Assembly: GCF_900101875.1 (NCBI RefSeq)
Contig: NZ_FNAI01000004.1
Coordinates: 339,425-403,424, forward strand
Source: Mucilaginibacter pineti
GTDB taxonomy: Bacteria > Bacteroidota > Bacteroidia > Sphingobacteriales > Sphingobacteriaceae
Direction: 5' to 3'
DNA: 64,000 nt
The translations under genes and the position numbers were made by a program. The notes beneath the pieces were generated by a model. That model was not told the origin of the DNA, did not search any database, and saw only the letters and a program-made list of their open reading frames with translations. Shown here piece by piece: positions 55,772 through 63,698 of this stretch; the stretch's first letter is position 1, and every line of letters starts with the position of its first letter.

Positions 55772-56482
55772 ATGACAGACATTACCAAGCTCGTTTCGCT
55801 GTTCGAGCGCTATGCCCATGACAATGACTACTCCTCCGCCCTCGGCGGACTGCTGGACTTCTTCCTCCTGCCGTTCAGGCTGCACGGGACGCCCGAAGCC
55901 CGGTCGTCCGCCCTCGCCGCATTCTCGGGGAATCCCCGGCGGGAGGCCATGCTGGCCGTGCTGTCCGAGGCCGGGGAGCGCGCCGAGGATTTCGGGGACC
56001 CGCTGGGCGCGCTGTTCGAGCGGCTGGTATCGAAGGGGCGGAAGGGCCAGTTCTTCACCCCGGACCCGGTCGCGGACCTGATGGCCGCGATTGCCATGGG
56101 TGACGCCGCGAAAGGCGGCACCGTGCTTGACCCGGCCTGCGGGTCGGGCAGGATGTTGCTCGCCGCCGCGAGGGTCAACCGGCATGCCCGCCTGTACGGC
56201 GCGGACGTGGACCCGCTGTGCTGCAATATCGCGCTGGCGAACATGATCATGAACTCCCTGACTGGCGAGATCGCCCACATGGACTCGCTCTCCAACGAGT
56301 TCTATGCCGGCTACAGGACCGGCACCGCGCTCAGAAACGGATACCACCATCCTTACTACGTCGAGTTTTCCGACCCGAGCGAAAGCCGCATCTGGCAGCG
56401 GTCGCGAATGCCGTCAGAGAATGGGCCATCCTTTTCGACCGGAAAGGGCGGCAGCGGGGGAACGCAGGGCACCCTTTTCTGA
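55772..56482 (+). CDS. N6-adenine methylase-like protein lacking NPPY
   Basis: About 236 residues from the ATG at 55772. The middle matches HsdM-type methylases: KGRKGQFFTPDPVADLMA (about 90-107) and the SAM motif VLDPACGSGRMLLAAA (about 118-133), then GADVDPLCCNIALANMIMN. The catalytic (N/D)PP(Y/F) motif, expected about 60 residues later, is absent; instead it reads HMDSLSNEFYAGY and GYHHPYYVEFSDP. No HsdS or HsdR gene is adjacent. It likely binds SAM but may not methylate DNA. GC-rich, divergent from the recombinase; a terminator follows. Confidence 0.8.
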   Translation: MTDITKLVSLFERYAHDNDYSSALGGLLDFFLLPFRLHGTPEARSSALAAFSGNPRREAMLAVLSEAGERAEDFGDPLGALFERLVSKGRKGQFFTPDPVADLMAAIAMGDAAKGGTVLDPACGSGRMLLAAARVNRHARLYGADVDPLCCNIALANMIMNSLTGEIAHMDSLSNEFYAGYRTGTALRNGYHHPYYVEFSDPSESRIWQRSRMPSENGPSFSTGKGGSGGTQGTLF

Positions 56483-56495
56483 CGCAGCCCCTCCA

Positions 56496-56525
56496 ACGTC
56501 CCGCCGCAAAGCGGGCGTTTTTTTT
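56496..56525 (+). terminator. Terminator of the methylase-like gene
   Basis: Arms CCCGC and GCGGG with a CGCAAA loop, extended by an outer ACG/CGT pair, are followed by eight T. It lies 14 bp after the stop codon. Confidence 0.85.
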
Positions 56526-56992
56526 CTTAGCTCAATCAATTCCCAAAAAACAAAAAGGAAAAAGAAATCCCCGTCCACGGCGCGGAACGGCCCCGCAGGG
56601 AGGAACGGAATAAATGCGGGGCTGCGGGCGAGGTCGTGTTTATGCCGTAGTTCCTTGCGGGGCCAGGGGAAGGGACTGGGCAAGCCGTTATCTTCGATGC
56701 ATTTTTTATTTGTTTTGACTTCTGTCTGCACTTCGGCAGTCAAGCGAGCCGCGAAAGGCTGCGAAGGGAAGCGGAGCAGCTTGCGAGCCGAACAATGGTC
56801 CGGGCAGGGGGAGCGCAGCGGCTGCCCGGTATGTCGCACACGAGCGGGACGGATGGGGCGCAAGGTTTCCAGGGCGCGGAAAGCACATCCGGCCCGCGAA
56901 GCCATTGTGAGAGGCTCAGGCGAGCCAGACGAGGCAAGCGGCCGCCTTTGGCTGTGCCGAACGAGGCTCAGCAAAAGGCGGAGGGAGCTTGC
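56526..56992. other. GC-rich hairpin-dense region, candidate structured RNA
   Basis: No convincing gene in about 470 bp. Local inverted repeats are frequent: GCCCCGCA/TGCGGGGC (56590-56622), CTGC/GCAG inside TGACT/AGTCA (56717-56741), CCGGGCAG/CTGCCCGG (56800-56829), and CCGCCTTT/AAAGGCGG (56942-56981). Apparent long frames here have no family match and low-complexity Arg/Gly/Pro content, as expected of chance frames in GC-rich DNA. It may be a non-coding RNA or replication/transfer site of the element. Confidence 0.45.
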
Positions 56993-57133
56993 ATGACGAG
57001 CGAATTTAATCCTACAGGGGAAGTGACGATTTCGGCCTGCGGCAGCAGAAAAGGCCGATTTGCCCTGATACGTGCGCAGGGCGCTTGTATCGGGGCTAAT
57101 GTAAAATTGGCGGTTCCGTTGTGGATTTTATGA
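56993..57133 (+). CDS. Possible 46-residue protein
   Basis: ATG at 56993 preceded by a purine-rich GGCGGAGGGAG, then a short frame reading MTSEFNPTGEVTISACGSRK and ending PLWIL. The RBS-like sequence and the beta-type pattern favour a real small gene, but it contains the hairpin arms CGGCCT/AGGCCG (57033-57057), and no homolog is known to me. It could equally be part of the structured region upstream. Confidence 0.35.
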   Translation: MTSEFNPTGEVTISACGSRKGRFALIRAQGACIGANVKLAVPLWIL

Positions 57134-57159
57134 GCGAGGAATACCTTATTTCCTCGATT

Positions 57160-57702
57160 TTAGTTTGCCTCTGAAGAAAAACCATATTCAAGTAATCCTA
57201 AATGGGAAAGTTTAATTCCTAAAAGCATTTCATCAACCTTAAATTTTTCAGATAGGTGGCGCACGATATCGAACTTTACATCAGACGTGGTTAACGATGC
57301 TTCAAGTTCTAACAAATAATTAGGAACCAATAATGAGGTTGCGAATTCGTTAGCGTCACGCTCCTTGGCTTCTTCATAAGTTGTTTCAAGTGTGCGCTTA
57401 CATGATTGAATCTCGCCCTTATCTATGAAAAAAGAAGCGTTTTGAGAATGTAACAAATAATGCCCAAGTTCGTGAGCAATTGTAAATCGTTTACGGCTTT
57501 CATTATTTCCTAATGTATTAACAATAATGAGAGGTTTTTTATTCTTAATTACTAATAATCCAAAAATATCGTCTTCCAATTCCGTATACTCAATTAAAAC
57601 ACCAAGATGTTTTGCACATTTAATGACATCTATAGGTGCACTTTTTTGATTCGTGGCATTTATGAGCTCTATGGCTTTTTCCTCAATGTGCTTTAATATC
57701 AT
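57160..57702 (-). CDS. ImmA/IrrE-family metallopeptidase
   Basis: A 180-residue protein with zinc motif HELGHYLLH (His77, Glu78, His81) and a further acidic EAKERDANEFATSLLVP segment typical of the ImmA/IrrE (DUF955) domain. Such proteases cleave a cognate HTH repressor to switch on a mobile element or stress response. Its start overlaps the end of the HTH gene by 20 bp, making a coupled repressor/anti-repressor pair. AT-rich, unlike the GC-rich arm to the left. Confidence 0.9.
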   Translation of the reverse strand: MILKHIEEKAIELINATNQKSAPIDVIKCAKHLGVLIEYTELEDDIFGLLVIKNKKPLIIVNTLGNNESRKRFTIAHELGHYLLHSQNASFFIDKGEIQSCKRTLETTYEEAKERDANEFATSLLVPNYLLELEASLTTSDVKFDIVRHLSEKFKVDEMLLGIKLSHLGLLEYGFSSEAN

Positions 57703-58042
57703 GCGTAAGGGTTTTACTAATAATTAATTCTAGTATTTCTAAAGACTGGGGATTAAGAATACAAGAATTCCGGAGCTGGATATCTATATTATCTTTATTG
57801 ATAAAGGCTTCAACTTCTTTCGAGCCTGGCATAATGTCTCTGACATCGACCATAAGTATGTCGCCGATTTTATATAGGGTCGAAATAGGTATTTGATGCC
57901 GCCCAGATTCAATATTTGAAACCGATACTCTAGTGAGTCCAACACTTTCACCCAAATCTTGCTGGTTCATCTTATTCTTAGATCTGTAAATTTTAATCCT
58001 ACTACCAACAATTTTGTTAACCGCATTACTAAATTCTGTCAT
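57683..58042 (-). CDS. XRE-family HTH regulator
   Basis: A 119-residue DNA-binding protein. The Cro/cI HTH (about 12-66) reads KIYRSKNKMNQQDLGESVGL, then VSNIESGRHQIPISTLYKIGDIL. The C-terminal 50 residues are acidic and may be the part cleaved or bound by the ImmA/IrrE partner. A palindrome within a promoter 120-145 bp upstream is a likely operator. Together the pair resembles lysogeny-type or RES-free toxin-antitoxin-like switches. Confidence 0.9.
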   Translation of the reverse strand: MTEFSNAVNKIVGSRIKIYRSKNKMNQQDLGESVGLTRVSVSNIESGRHQIPISTLYKIGDILMVDVRDIMPGSKEVEAFINKDNIDIQLRNSCILNPQSLEILELIISKTLTHDIKAH

Positions 58043-58160
58043 TTATAAAGTGCCCTCCATTATTAAAAAAAACATTAACGAATATACTGTTAATTTCACA
58101 GATTTCAAAATGTAAATTAAAATAAACTATGTAAAATATTAAAAAATAATAATAGTGTAA

Positions 58161-58195
58161 TTTGTTAAATGTTTGTAATATATTACATATATTTG
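58161..58195 (+). promoter_or_regulatory. Bacteroidota promoter with palindromic operator in its spacer
   Basis: TTTG (58161-58164), a 23-bp spacer and TATATTTG (58188-58195) match the TTTG/TAnnTTTG promoter. The spacer contains a perfect 14-bp palindrome TGTAATATATTACA (58174-58187), placed to block RNA polymerase when bound, probably by the adjacent HTH protein. It fires rightward to the small gene at 58351. The 308-bp gap (58043-58350) also holds a 9-bp inverted repeat AACCTCATT/AATGAGGTT (58213-58260) in the leader, and CCGCTAAG twice. Confidence 0.6.
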
Positions 58196-58350
58196 ATGTT
58201 CAGATAATAAAAAACCTCATTAATAACAGCGACCGCTAAGTGCAATTAAAAAATGAGGTTCAAAAAGAGTCCGCTAAGACCTTTTTATGATATAAATATA
58301 CTGCTATTTCATAAAAAAGGGTCATTATTTTAAATTTAACCTTCTTTATT

Positions 58351-58566
58351 ATGAAAAAGAGAAAAAAGAACCTCGCTAATTTTACCACTACCTCTACTGT
58401 TCTGCAAGAGCAATTCACTAGTGAATCGCAACGGTCCCGACAGGCTTTTTGGGGCAGCCTAAGTGATGGAGAAAAGACCAAGATTTTATTGTTCGACGAA
58501 TTGAAAAACAGTTTTGGTCTTGATGAAAAATTTAAATCATTGGAATTTCCACTAGACGATGAATAA
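58351..58566 (+). CDS. Small acidic-tailed protein of unknown function
   Basis: A 71-residue protein: basic N-terminus (MKKRKKNLANF), a central helix-like segment with SQRSRQAFWGSLSDGEKTKILLFDELK, and an acidic end (FPLDDE). No domain recognised. It follows the operator-bearing promoter by about 155 bases, and precedes the kinase operon. An RNA-leader hairpin lies before it. It may be an antitoxin-like or regulatory peptide of the cargo; that is a guess. Confidence 0.6.
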   Translation: MKKRKKNLANFTTTSTVLQEQFTSESQRSRQAFWGSLSDGEKTKILLFDELKNSFGLDEKFKSLEFPLDDE

Positions 58567-58895
58567 TTTGATATTGCATTTTGTTGAAATGTGCTATTAA
58601 TTCATATTTATATTATAAATATGCGCTTTTTACAGCCGTGATGAGCAAATTCAGTTCTAATGATGGTTTTATAGTTGTTTAGGGAAATCAAAGAATCAGT
58701 CTACTCGAGGCTTTTATTATAGTATGACATCGTTTCATTTGTTAGATAATGAAGTGGTAGTTAGCCGGTAGGTGTCATCTTCCGCATTTTATACTCAGTT
58801 TAAGTTTAGATGCGTCCCTCGGATGTACACTAAAAATAAATATCAAAAAATGGGAGGGCAATATGTTACATTTGAAATCTTAACTTATCATAATT
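58567..58895 (+). promoter_or_regulatory. Gap before kinase operon with 21-bp palindrome
   Basis: This AT-rich, gene-free stretch must hold the kinase-operon promoter. At 58603-58623 the arms CATATTTATA and TATAAATATG flank one central T, a near-perfect operator-like palindrome. A -7-like TACATTTG box lies at 58867-58874, 21 bases before the kinase ATG, but I cannot find a matching TTG element at the right distance. Confidence 0.45.
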
Positions 58896-59969
58896 ATGGG
58901 AATAGTAAACACTGCAATGATAGACAACGCGGCCTATGCGTTGGAAGGGAAGCTCCTGAAAAACAAATGGAAAGTCAAAAAAAGAATTGAGCCAAAGGCG
59001 GGTGGAACGGGCGGTTTCTTTAGCGTTTGCTACCTTGTTTCAGACGGGGATCGTGAAGCATTCCTAAAGGCAATTAACTTCAAAGCATTTTTTCAACTAT
59101 TTTCCGGCCGTTCGATCATCGAAATTCTTTCAGAGCAAACCAATGCTTTCAAGTTTGAGAAAGAACTCTTATTGCGATGTAAGTCAAAAAACCTGACCAA
59201 GGTGTCTACTATATTGGACGAGGGAGAGGAATTGGTTGCAGGTTTTACTATAGCAAACGTGCCCTACCTGATTTTTGAACTGGCTGACGGCGACTTAAGA
59301 TCGCGAATAACATTTAACAACGATGTCGAACTGGCGTGGAAGCTAAGCTCCTTACATAACGTTTCAATTGGGCTTAAGCAGTTACACGGAATAGATATTG
59401 GCCATCAGGACCTAAAGCCTTCCAATGTCTTGTTGTATGAATCTGGTATTACGTCAAAGATTGGTGACTTAGGGAGATCGCTGTGTGAGCATATTGACGC
59501 TCCACATGAAGGCGATGGTAATTTTACCGGCGACTTTAGTTATGCGCCTCCTGAATTTTTATACCGGTTTATAGAGCAAGACTGGTCGAAGAAGATTAGG
59601 GCTACGGACCTTTACCTCTTCGGGAGTCTGGTGGCATTTTATTTTACAGGAATGAACATGACTGCCCTCATTGGAAAGAATATCGACAGGCAGTTTCGTT
59701 GGGACAAATGGGGTGGGTCGTTCGATGATGTGAAGGATTATTTGGTCGATGCATTTTACAAGAGTATTAATGAAATAAAAGCAGGTATTTCTAACACTGT
59801 TTTATCCGATGAAATTGGAAAAATCATTGAAATGTGCTGCTTCCCATATCCCGAAAAGAGAGGACATCCGAAATCCATAAAACAAAAAGGGAACCAATAT
59901 GATTTTGAACGGATAACTGCAAAATTAGATTTGCTTAGAAAGAAAGCGGAGATGAATGTATGGCATTAA
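58896..59969 (+). CDS. Ser/Thr protein kinase
   Basis: A 357-residue cytosolic Hanks-type kinase with no membrane segment. The Gly-rich loop is around KAGGTGGFFSVCYL (34-47), the ATP lysine is Lys58 (AFLKAIN), the catalytic loop reads HQDLKPSN (His170, Asp172, Lys174, Asn177), the metal Asp191 is in GDLG (DFG variant), and YAPPEF is the APE equivalent, so all key residues are present. An insert about 75-110 follows the ATP lysine. The end overlaps the next gene by 10 bp. Atypical for host; probable cargo of the mobile element. Substrate unknown. Confidence 0.92.
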   Translation: MGIVNTAMIDNAAYALEGKLLKNKWKVKKRIEPKAGGTGGFFSVCYLVSDGDREAFLKAINFKAFFQLFSGRSIIEILSEQTNAFKFEKELLLRCKSKNLTKVSTILDEGEELVAGFTIANVPYLIFELADGDLRSRITFNNDVELAWKLSSLHNVSIGLKQLHGIDIGHQDLKPSNVLLYESGITSKIGDLGRSLCEHIDAPHEGDGNFTGDFSYAPPEFLYRFIEQDWSKKIRATDLYLFGSLVAFYFTGMNMTALIGKNIDRQFRWDKWGGSFDDVKDYLVDAFYKSINEIKAGISNTVLSDEIGKIIEMCCFPYPEKRGHPKSIKQKGNQYDFERITAKLDLLRKKAEMNVWH

Positions 59970-61522
59970 TTTTTGAAGAAAAGGATCGGACTGTTGTGCC
60001 GAACTGGAGAGATTTTACTAGGACGCTGAAACTTCAAGAGTTGGCAAACACGTCGCCGTTGCCGCCATTGGATATTAGCATTCTGCGGCCACTGAATGAT
60101 TGGAGAAGCAATCAGAATGTGGGCATTGCCGCTGATTTAATTAATTCCGCATTTATAGCTGGAAAGACAAATTTTCCTGAATTGGACGAGGCTATTAAAT
60201 TTGTTCTTGAAAATAGCCCAAGCCAGTCGCTGGTGTCGTTAGCGAATACAATTAATGGCATCAAAAGAAATCCGTTTGAAAATAATGATGAGGTACTAGG
60301 AAATAATATTCAAGTCAATAGCGAAGATTTTAACGACTTTTCCTTTCCGGAAGACAAGAGGGTTTTTAAACTAATAAATAAGACGCGGTTCAGGGCGCAT
60401 CAACAACTCAACAATCCCATTCCATGGGTTGAACTGGCGAGGTTGTACTCATTTTTTGGGCATCTAAAAAAAGCAGATAAGGCCATGACTGTGGCCGCTC
60501 AACTTGCTCCAAACAATAGGTTTGTCCTGCGGTCTGCTACTCGGCTATGGACCAATATCGATGAGAATGAAAAAGCATTGCATTACTTAAAAAAAAGCAA
60601 CTTGACAAAGCTTGATCCGTGGCTGACATCTGCCCATATCGCTACATCCAGCTTAATGAAGAGGTATTCGCCATTGTTAAAAAACGGTCAAAACCTGATT
60701 TCGTCAAAGAATTTTTCAAATTTCGACATTACTGAACTAGCAAGCTCTATAGGTACGTATGAATTTAACGAAGGGGCAATAAAAAAGTCGCGCGAATTCT
60801 TTGGCTTGTCTATTCAATCACCTAATGACAATTCTCTTGCCCAATTAGAATGGATAGCCAAAAGGGATAGTAGATTCGAATTCAACCTTCAAAAGTTTAA
60901 AGACGTCACGAATCCTTTTGAAGCGTTTGCTTTGGAAGATAAAGAAAACGGTAATTGGGTAGCTTCTTTCGTAAATGTGTTAAAATGGTTTTTTGACCTT
61001 CCTTATACAGTGCGGCCTGTTTTGCTCGGGTCTTATATCGCAAGTTCATTTTTAAAAAATCAACATTTGGCAATTAGTCTTTGCGAGGCTGGCCTAAAGG
61101 CAAATCCAAATGATTTTTCTATTATAAACAATCTCATTTATGCGCACGCCTTAGACAACAGACTACATGATTGTACGAACTACATCGAGATTTTCAGAAG
61201 GATTAAGATTGAAGATCTTCCAGATGATTGGAAGGTGACCTTTTTAGCTACTAACGGTCTGATTGAATTTAAGGAAGGCAATATAGAATTCGGTAAAAGA
61301 TTATATGAAAAATCCATAGAATGGGCATTGAGGATAGATAATAATTACTTGGTAGTTATGGCTTATGTAAACTATGCCAAAGAGTTAATTTCTAACAATT
61401 GTCCCGAACAGGATTTTATCGTCGGGCAACTTCGAGATGTAAAGATTGAAGGAGCCAATAGAGAACTTTCAGTGCTAACAGAAGAGGTTTTAGGCCTTTA
61501 TAATAGGAAACGAATAGGATAG
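59960..61522 (+). CDS. Helical-repeat (TPR-like) partner of the kinase
   Basis: A 520-residue soluble protein translated from an ATG inside the last codons of the kinase (ATGGCATTAA). The N-terminal 140 residues (NWRDFTRTLKLQELA, LRPLNDWRSNQNVGIAADLI) have no recognised domain. From about 140 onward there are helix pairs of TPR type (WVELARLYSFFGHLKKADKAM, NNLIYAHALDN). No transmembrane or catalytic motif. The coupling implies a complex or kinase-substrate relation. Function unknown; it may be sensor, effector or scaffold. Confidence 0.85.
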   Translation: MALIFEEKDRTVVPNWRDFTRTLKLQELANTSPLPPLDISILRPLNDWRSNQNVGIAADLINSAFIAGKTNFPELDEAIKFVLENSPSQSLVSLANTINGIKRNPFENNDEVLGNNIQVNSEDFNDFSFPEDKRVFKLINKTRFRAHQQLNNPIPWVELARLYSFFGHLKKADKAMTVAAQLAPNNRFVLRSATRLWTNIDENEKALHYLKKSNLTKLDPWLTSAHIATSSLMKRYSPLLKNGQNLISSKNFSNFDITELASSIGTYEFNEGAIKKSREFFGLSIQSPNDNSLAQLEWIAKRDSRFEFNLQKFKDVTNPFEAFALEDKENGNWVASFVNVLKWFFDLPYTVRPVLLGSYIASSFLKNQHLAISLCEAGLKANPNDFSIINNLIYAHALDNRLHDCTNYIEIFRRIKIEDLPDDWKVTFLATNGLIEFKEGNIEFGKRLYEKSIEWALRIDNNYLVVMAYVNYAKELISNNCPEQDFIVGQLRDVKIEGANRELSVLTEEVLGLYNRKRIG

Positions 61523-61592
61523 CTATTGTAGGCCGTTTATTATTAGACGTGAATTAGGTTAACGTAAAAATAACATTTTTAGAACCCTGAGC

Positions 61593-62174
61593 TCAATTTT
61601 CAGAGGGTACTTTGGGCTTGGTTGCAACATTGGTTTGATTTGAACTTCCCACCAAATAGCCGGCTAAGGTTCCTAGCAGTCCGACTATCGGCGTGATTTG
61701 AGTCGTGTTAAAACCTGCCGGAATAAGAAATACAGAAACGGTCCCGATAAACATAATTCCGACAAGCTTGTAGGTATGAAAAGAATCATTATCGGAGCTT
61801 TTGTTTCGACTGCCGAAGGCCAATATCAGCGCTATTAGTACGGCACCAAAAATTAATATTGAGATGCTCAGCGTGTTTGATTGCTCCTCGTCATTTTGAA
61901 CCGTTGTATTTACCTTTTTCAGCTCGTTAATCTGAGCGGACATAATTTCCTTCTTTTTCGTAAGGCTGTCTATCGCGACTTTGTTTTTTTCCTTGTTTAT
62001 CGATAGCGTCGATATGTTTGTGGATATTACGATAATAGAATCTTGCTTGCGAATTATCGCGGCTTGGGTTGAATCCCTCTTTTTGCCTTTTAGTTCTGTT
62101 CGAAATTGGTCTTGTGTGGCAAACGCGGAGGCAATTCCGACGAAACAGAGAATTGTGGTTATTAGCTTTTTCAT
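61593..62174 (-). CDS. Coiled-coil membrane protein, unknown
   Basis: A 193-residue protein with signal peptide (cleavage after ASAFA), a periplasmic coiled coil (about 30-95, heptad-like SIVVISTNISTLSINKEK and IDSLTKKKEIMSAQI), and three membrane helices (about 105-122, 135-153, 157-176), ending in a short cytosolic tail. It is convergent with the kinase operon and lies downstream of the VirD4-like gene on the same strand, so it may serve DNA transfer or the cargo. No family match known to me. Confidence 0.72.
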   Translation of the reverse strand: MKKLITTILCFVGIASAFATQDQFRTELKGKKRDSTQAAIIRKQDSIIVISTNISTLSINKEKNKVAIDSLTKKKEIMSAQINELKKVNTTVQNDEEQSNTLSISILIFGAVLIALILAFGSRNKSSDNDSFHTYKLVGIMFIGTVSVFLIPAGFNTTQITPIVGLLGTLAGYLVGSSNQTNVATKPKVPSEN

Positions 62175-62278
62175 TGTCGTGATGGTTAGGTATTTTTAAA
62201 TATACAAAAAATCAAAACCAAACAAACTTTCTTGATCCATTTTTTATCACCAGGAATTTGCTGACATATAAAATTCTA

Positions 62279-63460
62279 TTAAACTCTAGCCCCTAATCTT
62301 GCGCTAAACGGGCGGCTTTCCATCCCGTCAATTAACACCTTTAAATAGATTGCAAACCTCGGCAGGCTTATAAAATCTTCCTGTTTGAAAGTTGGATAGA
62401 ACTCTTCTTCCATTGTTTTCGAATCGACGCTTCCCAGGCGAAAGCAAATAATCGTCGATACATTTCCTAAGACGGCGCCGCATACATCCTCAGGCAGTTG
62501 GGCCATATACTGGTGCGAAAAAAACAACCCTATTTTATACTTGCGTACCTCGCTAAGCATTACCGCAAATGAGGTCGTGATAAAGGAATGGCACTCATCT
62601 ATGAATACCATGTATGGCACCCTCTGTTCTTCGGGGATTGCCGCCCTGCGCATTGCCGCTACCTGTATGCCAGTGGTGACAAGGCTGCCCAGTATTTGCG
62701 ATGCGTCCTCGCCGATAATTCCCTTTGAGAGATTGCAGATTAGTATCTTGCCAGTGTTCATCATTTCCTCTATGTTCATCCCGTGCTGCTGGCCGACTAT
62801 TTGGCGAAGCACTTCGCTGGAACTGAACACTCCCGCCTTGTTTAATATCGGCATGATGGCGTCGGCCCTCAGCCCTGCCGGGTACTTTTCGAACTCGCCA
62901 AGCCAAAAGGAGATGATCGTAGAGTTATCCGTGTACTGCAGCACTATGTTTCTGTATCGCTGGTCCAGCAGCAATGGTACGATGTCGAGCAACGTGGCTA
63001 CCGGGTATTCCAACAGCGTAAGTATGCAGTAGCGGAGAATGTGCTCGAGCCGCGGGCCCCAACTGTCAGACCATATCTTCTTGAACGACAGGACGATCTC
63101 GGACGCGACGAGATGGCGCTGTTCCTTTGCGACGCCATGCAGCGGGTTAAAGCCCGTGCGGTGGGCTGCGTTGGTGGCATCAAAGTACACAACGTCTTTT
63201 TTGCGGTGCTCGGGGATTTGTCTCAGGAGTTCCAGGCAGGCGTCGCCATGCGGCTCTATCAGGCAAACTCCGTATCCTTTGTATATGTCATCAATCGCCA
63301 TGTTCAAAAGCAGGGTTGTCTTTCCGACACCCGTCTTCCCCAGGGCGTAGATGTGCGAATACCGGTCCTGTAGCTTTATGCCGAACAGCCGGTTGCTGTT
63401 CCTGAAGTTCGTGTAGCCGATGGGGGTGAATGGTTTTGAATGGTCATGTGGGTTGTTCAT
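62279..63460 (-). CDS. VirD4/TraG-like conjugative DNA-transfer ATPase
   Basis: About 393 residues from the ATG at 63460, preferred over longer frame. Walker A is GKTGVGKT (41-48); FDATNAAHRTGFNPL follows, and Walker B is in YMVFIDECHSF (about 295). The sequence GKILICNLSKGIIGEDASQILGSL is typical of type IV coupling proteins with TraD/TraG C-terminal regions. No N-terminal membrane helices, so it is the soluble single-domain type. It pumps DNA or links a relaxosome to a secretion channel supplied elsewhere; no relaxase gene lies in the window. Confidence 0.85.
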   Translation of the reverse strand: MNNPHDHSKPFTPIGYTNFRNSNRLFGIKLQDRYSHIYALGKTGVGKTTLLLNMAIDDIYKGYGVCLIEPHGDACLELLRQIPEHRKKDVVYFDATNAAHRTGFNPLHGVAKEQRHLVASEIVLSFKKIWSDSWGPRLEHILRYCILTLLEYPVATLLDIVPLLLDQRYRNIVLQYTDNSTIISFWLGEFEKYPAGLRADAIMPILNKAGVFSSSEVLRQIVGQQHGMNIEEMMNTGKILICNLSKGIIGEDASQILGSLVTTGIQVAAMRRAAIPEEQRVPYMVFIDECHSFITTSFAVMLSEVRKYKIGLFFSHQYMAQLPEDVCGAVLGNVSTIICFRLGSVDSKTMEEEFYPTFKQEDFISLPRFAIYLKVLIDGMESRPFSARLGARV

Positions 63461-63505
63461 ATTATTCCTTAATCCTACGGTAGGCGGCCTCTGCATGATA
63501 GCGGG

Positions 63506-63698
63506 GGACAATAGTCTTTCAGGACATAAAGGCCTCTCTATTGTCCGCTCTGCACTTTTGCCATACTGAGGCTATACAAATAATTTCATTCTGCTATTAT
63601 GGAACCGCTACACAATGGACCCGATGTTAACGTACCCAAGGCGGAGCCACGAGGTCTATTGTGTAGCAACAAAGACGTTAATCGTGGCTCCGCTTTGG
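63506..63698. repeat. Cluster of long inverted repeats, possible oriT or switch
   Basis: Three inverted pairs lie between the ATPase gene and the second recombinase: GGACAATAG/CTATTGTCC (63506-63546); GCTACACAATGGACC with GGTCTATTGTGTAGC (63607-63621 and 63653-63667, 14 of 15 paired); CCAAGGCGGAGCCACGA with TCGTGGCTCCGCTTTGG (63636-63652 and 63682-63698, 16 of 17 paired). The second and third pairs are interlocked, so they are mutually exclusive or pseudoknotted. Such structure is common at oriT, recombination and attenuator sites. Confidence 0.7.

Noticed and set aside
56304..56996. Long GC-rich frames on both strands after the methylase-like gene
   Set aside because: Arg/Gly/Pro/Ser-rich translations with no family pattern, overlapping a terminator and hairpins; GC-rich DNA yields chance open frames.
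58772..58990. 72-residue frame overlapping the kinase start
   Set aside because: Overlaps the kinase in another frame and lacks any domain-like pattern; the kinase start is well supported.
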